64,000 bases of DNA from Gilvibacter sediminis (lineage in GTDB: Bacteria > Bacteroidota > Bacteroidia > Flavobacteriales > Flavobacteriaceae). A program made the translations under genes and the position numbers. Under the pieces are notes generated by a model. It saw only the letters and a list, made by a program, of their open reading frames with translations. It searched no databases and was not told the origin of the DNA. Below, piece after piece: positions 8,026-18,200 of this stretch. Position 1 is the stretch's first letter; each line of letters begins with the position of its first letter. Where the stretch lies: positions 124,001-188,000 of the forward strand of contig NZ_JAQQTE010000001.1 of NCBI RefSeq assembly GCF_028561565.1. The letters are read 5' to 3'.

Positions 8026-10761
8026 TTATGATTCTGGCGTTTCGAAAACCGATTCGATAACGCGTTTGTGTCTTGCTTTAGATCGGGTACTGCTTCCTGC
8101 TGCAGGCGCACTGTAAACGTGACGCGAAGCAACACGTAGTTTTACCAGATCAAAATTCATCAACATGAATCCCCAAGCTCCCATATTGCGAGGCTCTTCT
8201 TGGGCCCAGACATAATCGGTCACGTTAGGATAACTGTCAATGATCTCTTTAAGTTCTTCTATTGGAAGTGGGAACAACTGCTCTAATCGAACTAGAGCTA
8301 CGTCCTCTCTTCCTTGTGCCTCGCGGTATTCCTCCAGATCGTAATAGAACTTTCCAGTACAGAATACCAAGGACTTGATTTTCTTTTTGTCAGCCTGCGG
8401 ATCGTCAATAACCGTTTGGAACGCACCTGTGGCCAGTTCCTCCTTGGTTGAAACTACCTTAGGGTTACGCAACAAACTCTTCGGAGTAAAGACTATAAGT
8501 GGCTTTCTAAAATTCCACTTCATTTGGCGTCTAAGCAGGTGGAATAAGTTCGCTGGAGTAGTAACATCTGCAACGATCATATTCTGTCTAGAACACAATT
8601 GTAGGTAACGCTCCATACGCGCACTACTGTGCTCAGAACCTTGTCCTTCATAACCGTGTGGAAGCAACATCACCAAACCGTTTTGCGTCTTCCATTTAGC
8701 CTCAGCTGCGGAGATGTATTGGTCCAGCATGATCTGCGCTCCGTTGGAGAAATCCCCAAACTGCGCTTCCCAAATAGTGAGGGTGCGTGGCGCCGCCATA
8801 GCGTATCCATAGTCAAACCCAACCACGCCATACTCAGACAAGAGCGAGTTGAAAATATGCATTTTCCCCTCGGTATCTAAATCGTTGTGTAGGTTGATCT
8901 CTTCCGCATCGTCCTCGGTCTTGATGACCGCGTGACGGTGTGAGAATGTTCCGCGTTCTACATCTTGCCCGGTAATTCGAACATTGAAACCTTCATGCAT
9001 CAAAGTCGCGTAAGCCAATAGTTCTCCCATGGCCCAGTCCAGATTGTCTCCTTCAAAGTACCGTTTCCTGCGATCCTCAACAATACGTTGGATCTTACGC
9101 ATAAACTTCTTGGCCTCGGGCAGTTGAGAAATCCCTTTAGCTAGGCTATCCAAGATCTCTCGATTAAAGCTGGTATTGACGGGTCTTTTGATATCGTCAA
9201 TATCACCTAAGATATAATCCTCCCAATCATCGGCAAGGATCTCCGTGATCACTGTTTTCTCGCGCTTGCGGGAAGCTTCAAGATCTTCTTCAAGCTCGCT
9301 TTTGTAATCACTCTCTAATTTTTTTACGTAGTCTTTATCAATAATGCCTTCTCCAATCAAACGCTCGGCATAGATGTCACGAGGGTTCTGATGTTTAGAG
9401 ATCGCTTTGTAAAGTTTAGGCTGAGTGAAACGCGGCTCATCCCCTTCATTGTGTCCGTACTTGCGGTAACCTAAGACATCTAAAAAGACGTCTCGACCAA
9501 ACTTCATGCGGTACTCTAAGGCAAAAGTAAAGGCGTGGGCAACAGCTTCAACATCGTCTGCATTTACGTGAAGTACTGGAGATAGGGTCACCTTACCAAT
9601 ATCAGTACAATAGGTAGAGGAACGCGCGTCCAAATAGTTGGTGGTAAAACCAACCTGGTTGTTAGCTACAATATGAATGGTACCACCAGTACGGTAACCG
9701 TCCAATTGCGCCATTTGAATCACCTCATACACCACTCCTTGCCCAGCAATTGCCGCATCACCGTGGATCAAGATAGGCAGGATGGCTTTTTCATTGCCGT
9801 CCAATTGGTTGTCCAATTTAGCACGAGCAATACCTTCCACCACAGCATTAACTGTTTCTAAGTGCGAAGGGTTAGGCGCCAAATCCATGCGGATCTGTTT
9901 GCCTTGATCTGTGGAACGGAAACTCGTCCATCCCATGTGATATTTTACATCTCCGTCAAAGAGCTCTTCTTCATCGTATTCTTTACTGTCGAATTCACTG
10001 AAGATGTCTTCTGGAGATTTTCCGAAGATATTGGCCAATACATTCAAGCGTCCGCGGTGGGCCATCCCAACCACAAACTGCTCAATGCCCATATCAGCTC
10101 CGCGCTCGATCAATGTGTCAAGCCCGGGGATCAAAGCGTCAACTCCTTCTACGGAGAATCGTTTTTGCCCAACATACTTGGAATGCAAAAAGGATTCAAA
10201 GGAGATGGCTTCGTTTAATTTTTTAAGCAGATGCTTTTTCTCATCTGCAGAATATTTTGGGTGATTATCGTTGTTGTTGAGCCAGTTCTGGATCCACTTT
10301 ACCTCCTCAGGCTTGCGGATATACATATACTCCACTCCAATGGAGTCACAATAGATCGCCTCCAAATGCGCAATGATCTGTCTCAAGGTGGTTTTACCGA
10401 GACCTAAGATTGATCCGGCTTCAAACTCCGTATCCAGATCCTCTTTAGAAAGGTCAAAGTTAGACAGCTCTAAAGACGGGCTGTATTTACGGCGCTCGCG
10501 TACCGGATTGGTTCGGGTGAACAAATGACCGCGCCCGCGGTAACCGTCAATGAGATTGACCACACGAAACTCTTTGATCAATTCGCCCGGAACAGCTTCA
10601 ATTCCTAGTGCTTCCAGTGATCCGCTTTCCATTCCAAAATCAAATCCTTGGAAAAAAGCGCGCCAACTGGGTTCAACACTGTCAGGAAATTGTAAATACT
10701 GATCGTAAAGCGATGCCAGATAAGAGGTGTGGACTGCGTTTAGAAAAGAGTATTTGTCCAT
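8026..10761 (-). CDS. sucA: 2-oxoglutarate dehydrogenase E1 component
   Basis: The 911-residue thiamine-diphosphate enzyme decarboxylates 2-oxoglutarate and succinylates the lipoyl group of SucB. It shows the N-terminal E2-binding segment (YLASLYDQYLQFPDSVEPSW), VVGMAHRGRLNVLANI, the HGDAAIAGQGVVYE thiamine region, NNQVGFTT, the HNEGDEPRFTQP motif and a C-terminal transketolase-like half with LLPHGYEGQGSEHSSARMER. Length and order match bacterial SucA. It is first in the minus-strand sucA-sucB operon. Confidence 0.97.
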   Translation of the reverse strand: MDKYSFLNAVHTSYLASLYDQYLQFPDSVEPSWRAFFQGFDFGMESGSLEALGIEAVPGELIKEFRVVNLIDGYRGRGHLFTRTNPVRERRKYSPSLELSNFDLSKEDLDTEFEAGSILGLGKTTLRQIIAHLEAIYCDSIGVEYMYIRKPEEVKWIQNWLNNNDNHPKYSADEKKHLLKKLNEAISFESFLHSKYVGQKRFSVEGVDALIPGLDTLIERGADMGIEQFVVGMAHRGRLNVLANIFGKSPEDIFSEFDSKEYDEEELFDGDVKYHMGWTSFRSTDQGKQIRMDLAPNPSHLETVNAVVEGIARAKLDNQLDGNEKAILPILIHGDAAIAGQGVVYEVIQMAQLDGYRTGGTIHIVANNQVGFTTNYLDARSSTYCTDIGKVTLSPVLHVNADDVEAVAHAFTFALEYRMKFGRDVFLDVLGYRKYGHNEGDEPRFTQPKLYKAISKHQNPRDIYAERLIGEGIIDKDYVKKLESDYKSELEEDLEASRKREKTVITEILADDWEDYILGDIDDIKRPVNTSFNREILDSLAKGISQLPEAKKFMRKIQRIVEDRRKRYFEGDNLDWAMGELLAYATLMHEGFNVRITGQDVERGTFSHRHAVIKTEDDAEEINLHNDLDTEGKMHIFNSLLSEYGVVGFDYGYAMAAPRTLTIWEAQFGDFSNGAQIMLDQYISAAEAKWKTQNGLVMLLPHGYEGQGSEHSSARMERYLQLCSRQNMIVADVTTPANLFHLLRRQMKWNFRKPLIVFTPKSLLRNPKVVSTKEELATGAFQTVIDDPQADKKKIKSLVFCTGKFYYDLEEYREAQGREDVALVRLEQLFPLPIEELKEIIDSYPNVTDYVWAQEEPRNMGAWGFMLMNFDLVKLRVASRHVYSAPAAGSSTRSKARHKRVIESVFETPES

Positions 10762-10871
10762 AGTTTGGAGACTACATCAGAATTGCTTCTACAGAAGTAC
10801 AAAAGTACAACAAATCCGTAAATACAAAGGTATCTTCTGCTTGGGTTTTAGTGAGTGGTTTAGGGATCAAC

Positions 10872-11846
10872 TTAGACACTGCGTTTCATTAATAGGGCAC
10901 CAAACTGTCTGAGCGCCTCTTTTTTTTCATCGGCCAATTGAATTCTGTCGAGCTCATTGTTGGCCATTTCGGTATATCTAGCAATCTCTTGTTTGATTGC
11001 TGACACGGCTCCGGTAGCTTCAAAAAGCGCTTTGACCTCGGTTACTTTTTGAGCATCTTCCATATCCGTAATTGCATAATGGGCTAAGAGTTGCTCAGCT
11101 TGCTGTTCATTACTGTTGGCTAACGCTTGAATGTACAAGAAGGTCTTTTTATTGGTCAAAATATCGCCTCCAACTTGCTTGCCAAAGGTCTCCGGATCGC
11201 CAAAAGCATCTAAATAGTCGTCTTGTAATTGAAAGGCAATACCCAAATTCTTTCCAAACTCATAAATGGCTTCACAACAGGAGTCCGAAGCTCTGGCTAC
11301 CTGAGCTCCCATTTTCATAGCAGCTCCTAATAGCACGGCCGTTTTGTACTCAATCATGGTGATGTACTCCTGTAATTGTACATCTTGACGGGTCTCAAAG
11401 TCAATATCGTATTGTTGGCCTTCACAAACCTCCAAGGCGGTTTGACTGAACAGCTTGGCCAGCTTTTGGAATACCTCCGGCGGATAATTCTCAAAATAAC
11501 GGTATGCCAAAATCAGCATGGCGTCTCCAGAGAGAATTCCTGTATTGAGGTCCCATTTGGTATGCACAGTCGCTTTCCCTCTGCGCAAGGGCGCTTGGTC
11601 CATAATATCGTCATGAACTAAAGAGAAGTTGTGGAAAACCTCAACAGCCACAGCGGCATCCATGGCCTCTTTAAAAGGAGTACCAAAGAAATCACAGCTC
11701 ACCAAAGTGAGCAGCGGTCTTAAGCGTTTTCCACCAAGGGTTAGTATGTACCGAACGGGGTCGTAAAGGTTGTCGGGTTGTCTGTCTTGAGCCACAGCCT
11801 CTAGGTGCTCCATAAAGGCTTGGCGGTAGTGATCCAAAGCAATCAT
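10872..11846 (-). CDS. Polyprenyl diphosphate synthase (farnesyl/geranylgeranyl type)
   Basis: The 324-residue product condenses isopentenyl diphosphate with an allylic diphosphate to make isoprenoid chains. The first aspartate-rich motif DDIMD (residues 79-83), the GGKRLRP substrate block and the second motif QDDYLDAFGD are intact. The short DDxxD spacing differs from type II bacterial farnesyl synthases, which have two extra residues, so the chain length is uncertain. I chose the ATG at 11846; a TTG at 11909 would add an N-terminus not typical of the family. The MEP-pathway gene dxs lies 10 kb away. Confidence 0.87.
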   Translation of the reverse strand: MIALDHYRQAFMEHLEAVAQDRQPDNLYDPVRYILTLGGKRLRPLLTLVSCDFFGTPFKEAMDAAVAVEVFHNFSLVHDDIMDQAPLRRGKATVHTKWDLNTGILSGDAMLILAYRYFENYPPEVFQKLAKLFSQTALEVCEGQQYDIDFETRQDVQLQEYITMIEYKTAVLLGAAMKMGAQVARASDSCCEAIYEFGKNLGIAFQLQDDYLDAFGDPETFGKQVGGDILTNKKTFLYIQALANSNEQQAEQLLAHYAITDMEDAQKVTEVKALFEATGAVSAIKQEIARYTEMANNELDRIQLADEKKEALRQFGALLMKRSV

Positions 11847-11963
11847 GCGGCTAAAATACTTCAAAACTCCCACCCACTGCACCCTCTTTTCAAAAATTTG
11901 TGATTCCAACCGACGAACGGTAAAACAGAGCCTACCAAAGTGTTAATAAATGTTTAAAACTTT

Positions 11964-12003
11964 GGAAACTTAAAATGTTTTTAAAGTTTCCATTGTATTT
12001 TTG
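11964..12003 (+). promoter_or_regulatory. Inverted-repeat operator and -7 box of the TetR-efflux operon
   Basis: The arms GGAAACTT (11964-11971) and AAGTTTCC (11984-11991) form a 28-base inverted repeat. It ends four bases before TATTTTTG (11996-12003), an exact match to the Bacteroidota -7 box TAnnTTTG. The GTG start of the tetR-type gene lies 36 bases downstream. A TetR dimer bound here would block the promoter, the usual autoregulation in this family. No clear -33 box was found. Confidence 0.6.
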
Positions 12004-12038
12004 TCCCCGAAATTAAAATCAGTTTCGTTTAAAAAACA

Positions 12039-12641
12039 GTGAAAGAATCTATAGTAAATAAAGCTGCAGAGCTCTTTTTGAACCTTGGGTTCAAGAGTGT
12101 GACTATGGACGATATTGCCAATGCGATGGGCATTTCAAAGAAGACCATCTACGTTCATTTCTCCAACAAGTCAGAACTCGTAGACGCAGTTTCCTTTTTT
12201 CTGTTCGACAGTATTTGTGATGGGATCGATACGATTTGTGAGCAATCGGCCAACCCTATCAAAGAGCTTTACGACATTAAAATGTACGTTATGCATCACC
12301 TGAAGAACGAAAAAGCATCCCCGCAGTATCAGCTTAAAAAATACTATCCACAAACCTACAGCAGGTTGCATCAGGCGCAGTTCAAAAAAATGCACGAATC
12401 CGTGTCTGAAAGTTTGCAAAAAGGAATCGATATGGGACTCTTTAGACCGAGTATTGATGTGGATTTTATTGCCCGTATGTACTTCAACGGTATGACGGGT
12501 ATTAAAGACGAGGGCATTTTCCCTACAGCGCAATACACCAAAGACTACCTTATGGAAAGTTATTTGGAATATCACTTGAGAGCCATCGTCACCGAGAACG
12601 GAATGGACATACTTCATCAATTTATAAACACCACCGAATAA
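12039..12641 (+). CDS. TetR/AcrR family regulator of the RND efflux operon
   Basis: The 200-residue protein has an N-terminal TetR helix-turn-helix (residues about 5-50: AAELFLNLGFKSVTMDDIANAMGISKKTIYVHFSNKSEL, shown here only as the recognised block) and a helical ligand-binding C-terminal half. The start is the GTG at 12039, which fits the family's usual short N-terminus. Its stop codon overlaps the next start by one base (taATG), so it is the first gene of the operon it probably represses. An inverted repeat over the promoter is the likely binding site. The inducing compound is unknown. Confidence 0.9.
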   Translation: MKESIVNKAAELFLNLGFKSVTMDDIANAMGISKKTIYVHFSNKSELVDAVSFFLFDSICDGIDTICEQSANPIKELYDIKMYVMHHLKNEKASPQYQLKKYYPQTYSRLHQAQFKKMHESVSESLQKGIDMGLFRPSIDVDFIARMYFNGMTGIKDEGIFPTAQYTKDYLMESYLEYHLRAIVTENGMDILHQFINTTE

Positions 12642-14059
12642 TGCAAAAATTATTGATCCTACTCTGTGTTGTCTTTGGCCTCGGACAGGTCAATGCTCAA
12701 GAAGAGCAAGACTATCGCTTTACCCTTGAGGAAGCGATCAGTTTTGCTTTGGACAGCAATTACACCGCCATTAACGCGCGCCGTGATATTGCTCGTGCCA
12801 TCAAGCAGAAATGGGAAACCACCGCAACCGGATTGCCGCAGATCAGCGCGAATATCCAGTATCAAAACTTTATTAAACAGCCAGTCTCTCTACTTCCAGC
12901 GGCAGCTTTTGACAATCGAGAAAGCACGGTGAGCACGGTAGAGGAATTCTTCGGCTTAACAAGGACCGACAGTCCTGTTCCCCCAGAAGGATTCATTCCT
13001 GTGGTCTTTGGAACCCAGCAGCAAGCTACAGCGACCGCTACCTTAAATCAATTGATCTTTGACGGCAGTTATTTGGTAGGACTGCAAGCGGCCAAAGCCT
13101 TTTTGGATTTCTCAGAGAATGCAGCAGAAAAGACGCAATTGGAAGTGCGTCGCGGCGTGATCAACGCCTACGGCTCAGTCCTTTTGGCGGATGAACTGGC
13201 AAGCATCTTTAGAAGCAACAAGGAAAAACTAGAAACAAACCTTTTTGAAGCGCAAAAGATCTTTGAGAACGGACTGAATGAACAAGAGGAGGTGGAACAA
13301 TTGGAGATCACCTTATTGGAGATCAGCACGCAATTGGCCAATGCAGAACGCTATACGGTCATTGCCCGCCAAATGTTCAACGTGGCTTTGGGGATCGATG
13401 TGAATACCCCAGTGACCTTAACGGAAACCTTGGACGATCTAGCAGACCAGAACATTCAGTTGGGCGCTTTGGAGACCAACCTGAACATGGAGGAGAACAT
13501 AGATTATAAGATTGCTTACAACCTCACCGAGCAGCGCTCTTTGGAATTGAAGTTGGAAAAAAGCCGTGCCTTACCGCAGTTGACTGCCTTTATAAATTAT
13601 GGAACGCAAGCCTTTAGTGATGACTTCAGCTTCTTTGATTCCGACCAGCGTTGGTTCCAACAATCACTCTTTGGGGTGAATATGAACATCCCGATCTTTT
13701 CTAGTGGAAATCGCGGCGCCAAGACGCAACAGGCGCGTATTGCCCTAGATCAGGCAGAAACGCAACTGGAAGAGACCGTACAGAACATTCAACTGCAGTT
13801 TGATACCGCCAAAAGCAACTATAAATTCAGCGTGGAGTCTTATGACAATGCCAAAATGAATTTGAACCTGGCAGAACGCATCGAGCGTAAAAATCAAACC
13901 AAGTTTGACGAAGGAATTTCAAGCAGCTTTGAACTCAGACAGGCTCAGCTGCAACTCTACACTGCACAGCAGCAATATTTCAACGCCATGCTCAACGTGA
14001 TCAACAGCAAAGCAGAGCTTGATACCATTATCAATTCGAACCTCCTAAATAACAACTAA
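12641..14059 (+). CDS. TolC family outer-membrane efflux channel
   Basis: The 472-residue protein starts with a signal peptide (MQKLLILLCVVFGLGQVNAQ). It has two outer-membrane efflux domains of long alpha-helical repeats, with LEEAISFALDSNY at the start and the repeat counterpart GISSSFELRQAQLQLYTAQQQY near the end. It should form the trimeric outer-membrane exit duct of a tripartite pump with the two genes that follow. The start codon overlaps the tetR-type stop codon, indicating translational coupling. Confidence 0.92.
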   Translation: MQKLLILLCVVFGLGQVNAQEEQDYRFTLEEAISFALDSNYTAINARRDIARAIKQKWETTATGLPQISANIQYQNFIKQPVSLLPAAAFDNRESTVSTVEEFFGLTRTDSPVPPEGFIPVVFGTQQQATATATLNQLIFDGSYLVGLQAAKAFLDFSENAAEKTQLEVRRGVINAYGSVLLADELASIFRSNKEKLETNLFEAQKIFENGLNEQEEVEQLEITLLEISTQLANAERYTVIARQMFNVALGIDVNTPVTLTETLDDLADQNIQLGALETNLNMEENIDYKIAYNLTEQRSLELKLEKSRALPQLTAFINYGTQAFSDDFSFFDSDQRWFQQSLFGVNMNIPIFSSGNRGAKTQQARIALDQAETQLEETVQNIQLQFDTAKSNYKFSVESYDNAKMNLNLAERIERKNQTKFDEGISSSFELRQAQLQLYTAQQQYFNAMLNVINSKAELDTIINSNLLNNN

Positions 14060-14070
14060 AATATACTCAG

Positions 14071-15249
14071 ATGACCCAAAAAATTAAATTCCTAACAGTA
14101 GTACTCAGCGCCCTTTTGTTGGTGAGCTGTGGCAATGGAAATAAGAACGAGGTCCCTGTAGCCGACCTCATTGCAGAAGGCGATCTGGGCAAACTGCGCG
14201 AACGTCGTGATGCCTTGAATGTAAATCAACAAGATTTGACTTCACAGATCCAAAGTTTGGACGCTGCGATTCAAAAATTAGAACCGGACCAAGGAGCACT
14301 GATCACTACGCTTACCGTGAATGACACCTTGTTCAAACACTACATTGAGATTCAAGGGGATGTTAAGACCGACCAGAACGTCATTGTGTATCCCGAATAT
14401 CAAGGAACACTAACGCGCGTATATGTTAAAGAAGGCCAACGCGTGCGTAAAGGACAGATCCTTGGAAAGATCGATGACGGAGGACTCTCCTCTCAATTGA
14501 GCCAACTGGAGGTACAAGCGCAATTGGCTAAAACCACCTTTGAGCGTCAAAAGCGTTTGTGGGATCAAAAGATCGGATCAGAGATTCAATACTTGCAAGC
14601 CAAGACCAATTATGAGTCTAGCGAGAATGCTGTGAATCAACTGAAGCAGCAATTGGCCAAAACCAACGTTACCGCTCCATTCTCTGGAATTGTTGACGAG
14701 GTGATCACCGATCAGGGAACAGTTGTGGGGCCTGGACAAGGATTGTTCCGCGTGGTGAATTTAGGCGATATGTTTATTGAGGCACAAATTCCGGAGCGCT
14801 ACTTAACTACTGTAACTGAAGGCAAGGATGTGGAGATCTTCTTCCCAGTCCTTGGCAAGACGGTTTCTTCTAAAGTGAAGCAGACCGGGAATTACATCAA
14901 CCCAGACAACCGCACCTTTAGAATTGAGGTGAGTGTTCCTGAGGATGCCGATGTAAAACCCAACTTGAACGCGCGTTTGAAGATCAACGATTACACTGCA
15001 GAGAACGCAATTTTGATTCCACTGAACGTGATCTCAGAAGACGCCGATGGAGAACAGTACGTTTATACAGTTGTCCCTAAAGAAGACGGCAACGGAGACA
15101 TTGCCATCCGCAAGAATATTGAAACGGGATTGACCCAAGGAGATATTGTAGAGATCAAAAGCGGATTGGAACTCAATGACGCCCTTGTTATTGAAGGAGC
15201 GCGTACCGTACAAGACAATCAAAAAGTAAAAATCTTAGAAAACCGATAA
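14071..15249 (+). CDS. RND efflux periplasmic adaptor subunit, lipoprotein
   Basis: The 392-residue protein has a lipoprotein signal with lipobox LLVSC (acylated Cys about residue 21). It then has an alpha-helical coiled-coil hairpin flanked by a split lipoyl/barrel-sandwich domain (VYVKEGQRVRKGQILGKID ... TNVTAPFSGIVDEV) and a beta-barrel domain. After the Cys come Gly/Asn rather than acidic residues, so retention on the periplasmic side is expected. It links the TolC-type channel to the RND pump and lies 11 and 1 bases from them. Confidence 0.93.
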   Translation: MTQKIKFLTVVLSALLLVSCGNGNKNEVPVADLIAEGDLGKLRERRDALNVNQQDLTSQIQSLDAAIQKLEPDQGALITTLTVNDTLFKHYIEIQGDVKTDQNVIVYPEYQGTLTRVYVKEGQRVRKGQILGKIDDGGLSSQLSQLEVQAQLAKTTFERQKRLWDQKIGSEIQYLQAKTNYESSENAVNQLKQQLAKTNVTAPFSGIVDEVITDQGTVVGPGQGLFRVVNLGDMFIEAQIPERYLTTVTEGKDVEIFFPVLGKTVSSKVKQTGNYINPDNRTFRIEVSVPEDADVKPNLNARLKINDYTAENAILIPLNVISEDADGEQYVYTVVPKEDGNGDIAIRKNIETGLTQGDIVEIKSGLELNDALVIEGARTVQDNQKVKILENR

Positions 15250-15250
15250 C

Positions 15251-18200
15251 ATGGGGGCCAAAAAGAAAAAACAAGTCGATAAGGAGTTTAAACTCTCCAG
15301 CTGGGCCATTGACAACCCAACGATCATTTATGTGATGATCGGGATCTTCCTGGTCTTGGGTGGAATGGCATACAACAGCATGCCGCGTGAGAATTTCCCA
15401 GAGGTTAATGAGACCAAGATCTATGTATCGGTTCCTTATCCTGGAAACACTGCAGAAGATATTGAGCGTTTGATCATTGACCCGCTTGAAGACAAGATCA
15501 AGAACATCTCTGGAGTAGTGGAATACCTTTCCACTTCTCAAGAAGACTACGGGATCATTACCGTAGAATTTGAGGAGGATATTGAGGTTGAGCTCGCCAA
15601 GCAAAAGGTAAAAGATGAAGTAGACAGCGAGGTTGCCAATGAAGACTGGCCAACCTTTAACGGAGCCAAAGTAGAGCCAAATGTCTTTGATCTGAGTCTT
15701 TCTGAAGAGATGCCGATCCTCAACGTAAACATCAAAGGAAATTACACTGTTGAGAAGCTCAAAGAATACGCCGAATTCTTGCAAGATGAAATAGAAGACA
15801 TTAAGCAGGTCAAGGCTGCAGATATTCGTGGAGCGCAAGACAAAGAAGTAGAAGTTGGCGTGGACATCTATAAAATGATGGCTGCCAAGGTGAGCTTTGA
15901 CGATGTGATCGGTGCGATCAGAAACGGGAACATGACCATGTCTGCTGGTAATATGATCACTAGTGGTCAGCGCAGAACCATTCGCATTCTCGGAGAGATC
16001 GACAATCCGTCTCAGCTGAGAAACTTTGTTGTAAAATCAGAAGGTGGAAACCCAGTCTACTTGAGCGACATTGCCGACATCCGTTTTAAAGAAGAAGAAA
16101 AAACTACCTATGCTCGTGAATACGGGGAGAATGTAGTGATGCTGGACGTTAAGAAACGTTCGGGGAAAAATATGATCGCTGCCGTGGAGCAGGTTGATGA
16201 AGTTCTAGCGCGCGTTGAGCGCGGGGAAACCTTAATTCCCAGAGACGTATCGATCAGTAAATCGAACGATCAATCTCAGAAGACCGTAAACCAAGTAAGT
16301 GACCTGGTGAACAACATCATCTTTGGTATCATCCTGGTGGTTGGGGTCTTGATGTTCTTCCTCGGGTTTAGAAACGCACTCTTTGTTGGATTCGCGATTC
16401 CGATGTCTATGTTCATGTCCTTTATGATCTTATCGGCCTTGGGCTACACCATGAATACGATGATTCTCTTCGCCCTAATTATGGGTCTGGGAATGCTGGT
16501 AGATAATGGTATTGTTGTAGTAGAAAACGTTTACCGTTTGATGGATGAAGAAGGCATGTCCCGCATCCAAGCAGCTAAGAAAGGTATTGGAGAGATCGCC
16601 TTCCCGATTATTATCTCGACAGCAACCACTGTTGCGGCCTTTGTACCTCTTGGAACTTGGCCAGGGATCATGGGAGAATTTATGATCTACTTCCCGATCA
16701 CGCTATCGGTTGTACTAGGATCTTCACTCTTTGTGGCGATCTTCATTAACTCCATGCTGGTTTCTAAATTCATGGAAGTTGGTGAGCGCAAACTCAGCCG
16801 TAAACAATTGATCCGCTTGAGTGCCATCATGGTACCGCTTGGACTGATCATTTACTTCCTAGCACCGCCAATTAAAGCCTTTGGAACGCTTATGATCTTT
16901 ACAGCAGCTATGTTTTGGGTGTATCGATATGTGCTCAAAGGAGCAGCGAATACCTTCCAAAGAACATTCCTAAAGTGGTTGGAACGCAAGTATCAAAACT
17001 TCTTGTCTTGGGCACTTACCGGAAGAAAACCTGTGGTATTCATTGTGGGGATCTTTGCTTTGTTGATCGTGACCTTTATGGGCTTCGGAGCCTCTATTGG
17101 TAGTGGTCGTACGGCTGTGGAATTCTTCCCAGACAATACGCCAAACCAGATCATCGTATATATTGAGTATCCAGAAGGAACAGACATTGATAGAACCAAC
17201 GCGATCACTAAGGAGATTGAAGAGGTAGTCTATCAAGTGGTTAATGAAGATGAATACCAAGATGGAGATTACAACTTCTTGGTAGAATCTGCAGTATCTC
17301 AAGTGGGAGAAGGTGCCGGTAACCCTAACACCGACGGTGGTAGTAGCGCAGAAATGCCACACCGTGGAAAGATCACCGCTACCATGCGCGAGTATAAATT
17401 CCGCAGAAATAAAGACTCAGAAGCCTTGCGTAAAAAGGTACAGGAAGCGCTTAAAGGGCGCTACCCGGGAGTTTCTATCTCTGTAGAGAAAGATGCCGTT
17501 GGACCTCCTGCAGGTTATCCGATCAATATTGAATTAGAAGGAACCGACTATGAAGAGTTGATCGCAGCTGCAGAAAAACTGCGTACGTACATCAATACCA
17601 AAAATATTGCAGGTATTGATGAGCTCAAGATTGATGTAAACAAAGGAAAACCATCCATGCAAGTGGCTGTTGACCGCGAAAAAGCTGGAGAACTTGGGGT
17701 TGCTGTTGGTTTGGTTGGAAATCAATTGAGACGTTCACTCTTTGGTGAGAAGGCTGGTGTTTACAAGAAGGACGGAGAGGATTACGACATCTATGTTCGT
17801 TTTGACAAGAACGACCGTTACAACACCTCTGCCCTATTTGACCAGAACATCACCTTTAGAGATCAAAGCACCGGGCGTGTGAAGGAGATTCCGGTTTCTG
17901 CTGTGGCACAGCAACGCAACACTTCCTCCTTTAGCGCCATCAAGCACAAGGATTCTAAACGTGTAGTTACGGTATACTCTGCCTTAGCGCCAGGATTCGT
18001 AGATGCGGGTGCTGTGGTGGGAGAAATTCAAACCCAAAGTGCGAGTTTCTTAGAAGCAGAGATCCCGAAGAACATCAAAATTGACTTTACGGGTCAGCTA
18101 GAAGAGCAAGAGAAGCAACAGAACTTTTTGAACTTTGCCTTCTTGGCCGGTTTAGGGCTGATCATGTTACTACTGATCTTCCAATTTAGCTCCATTTCGA

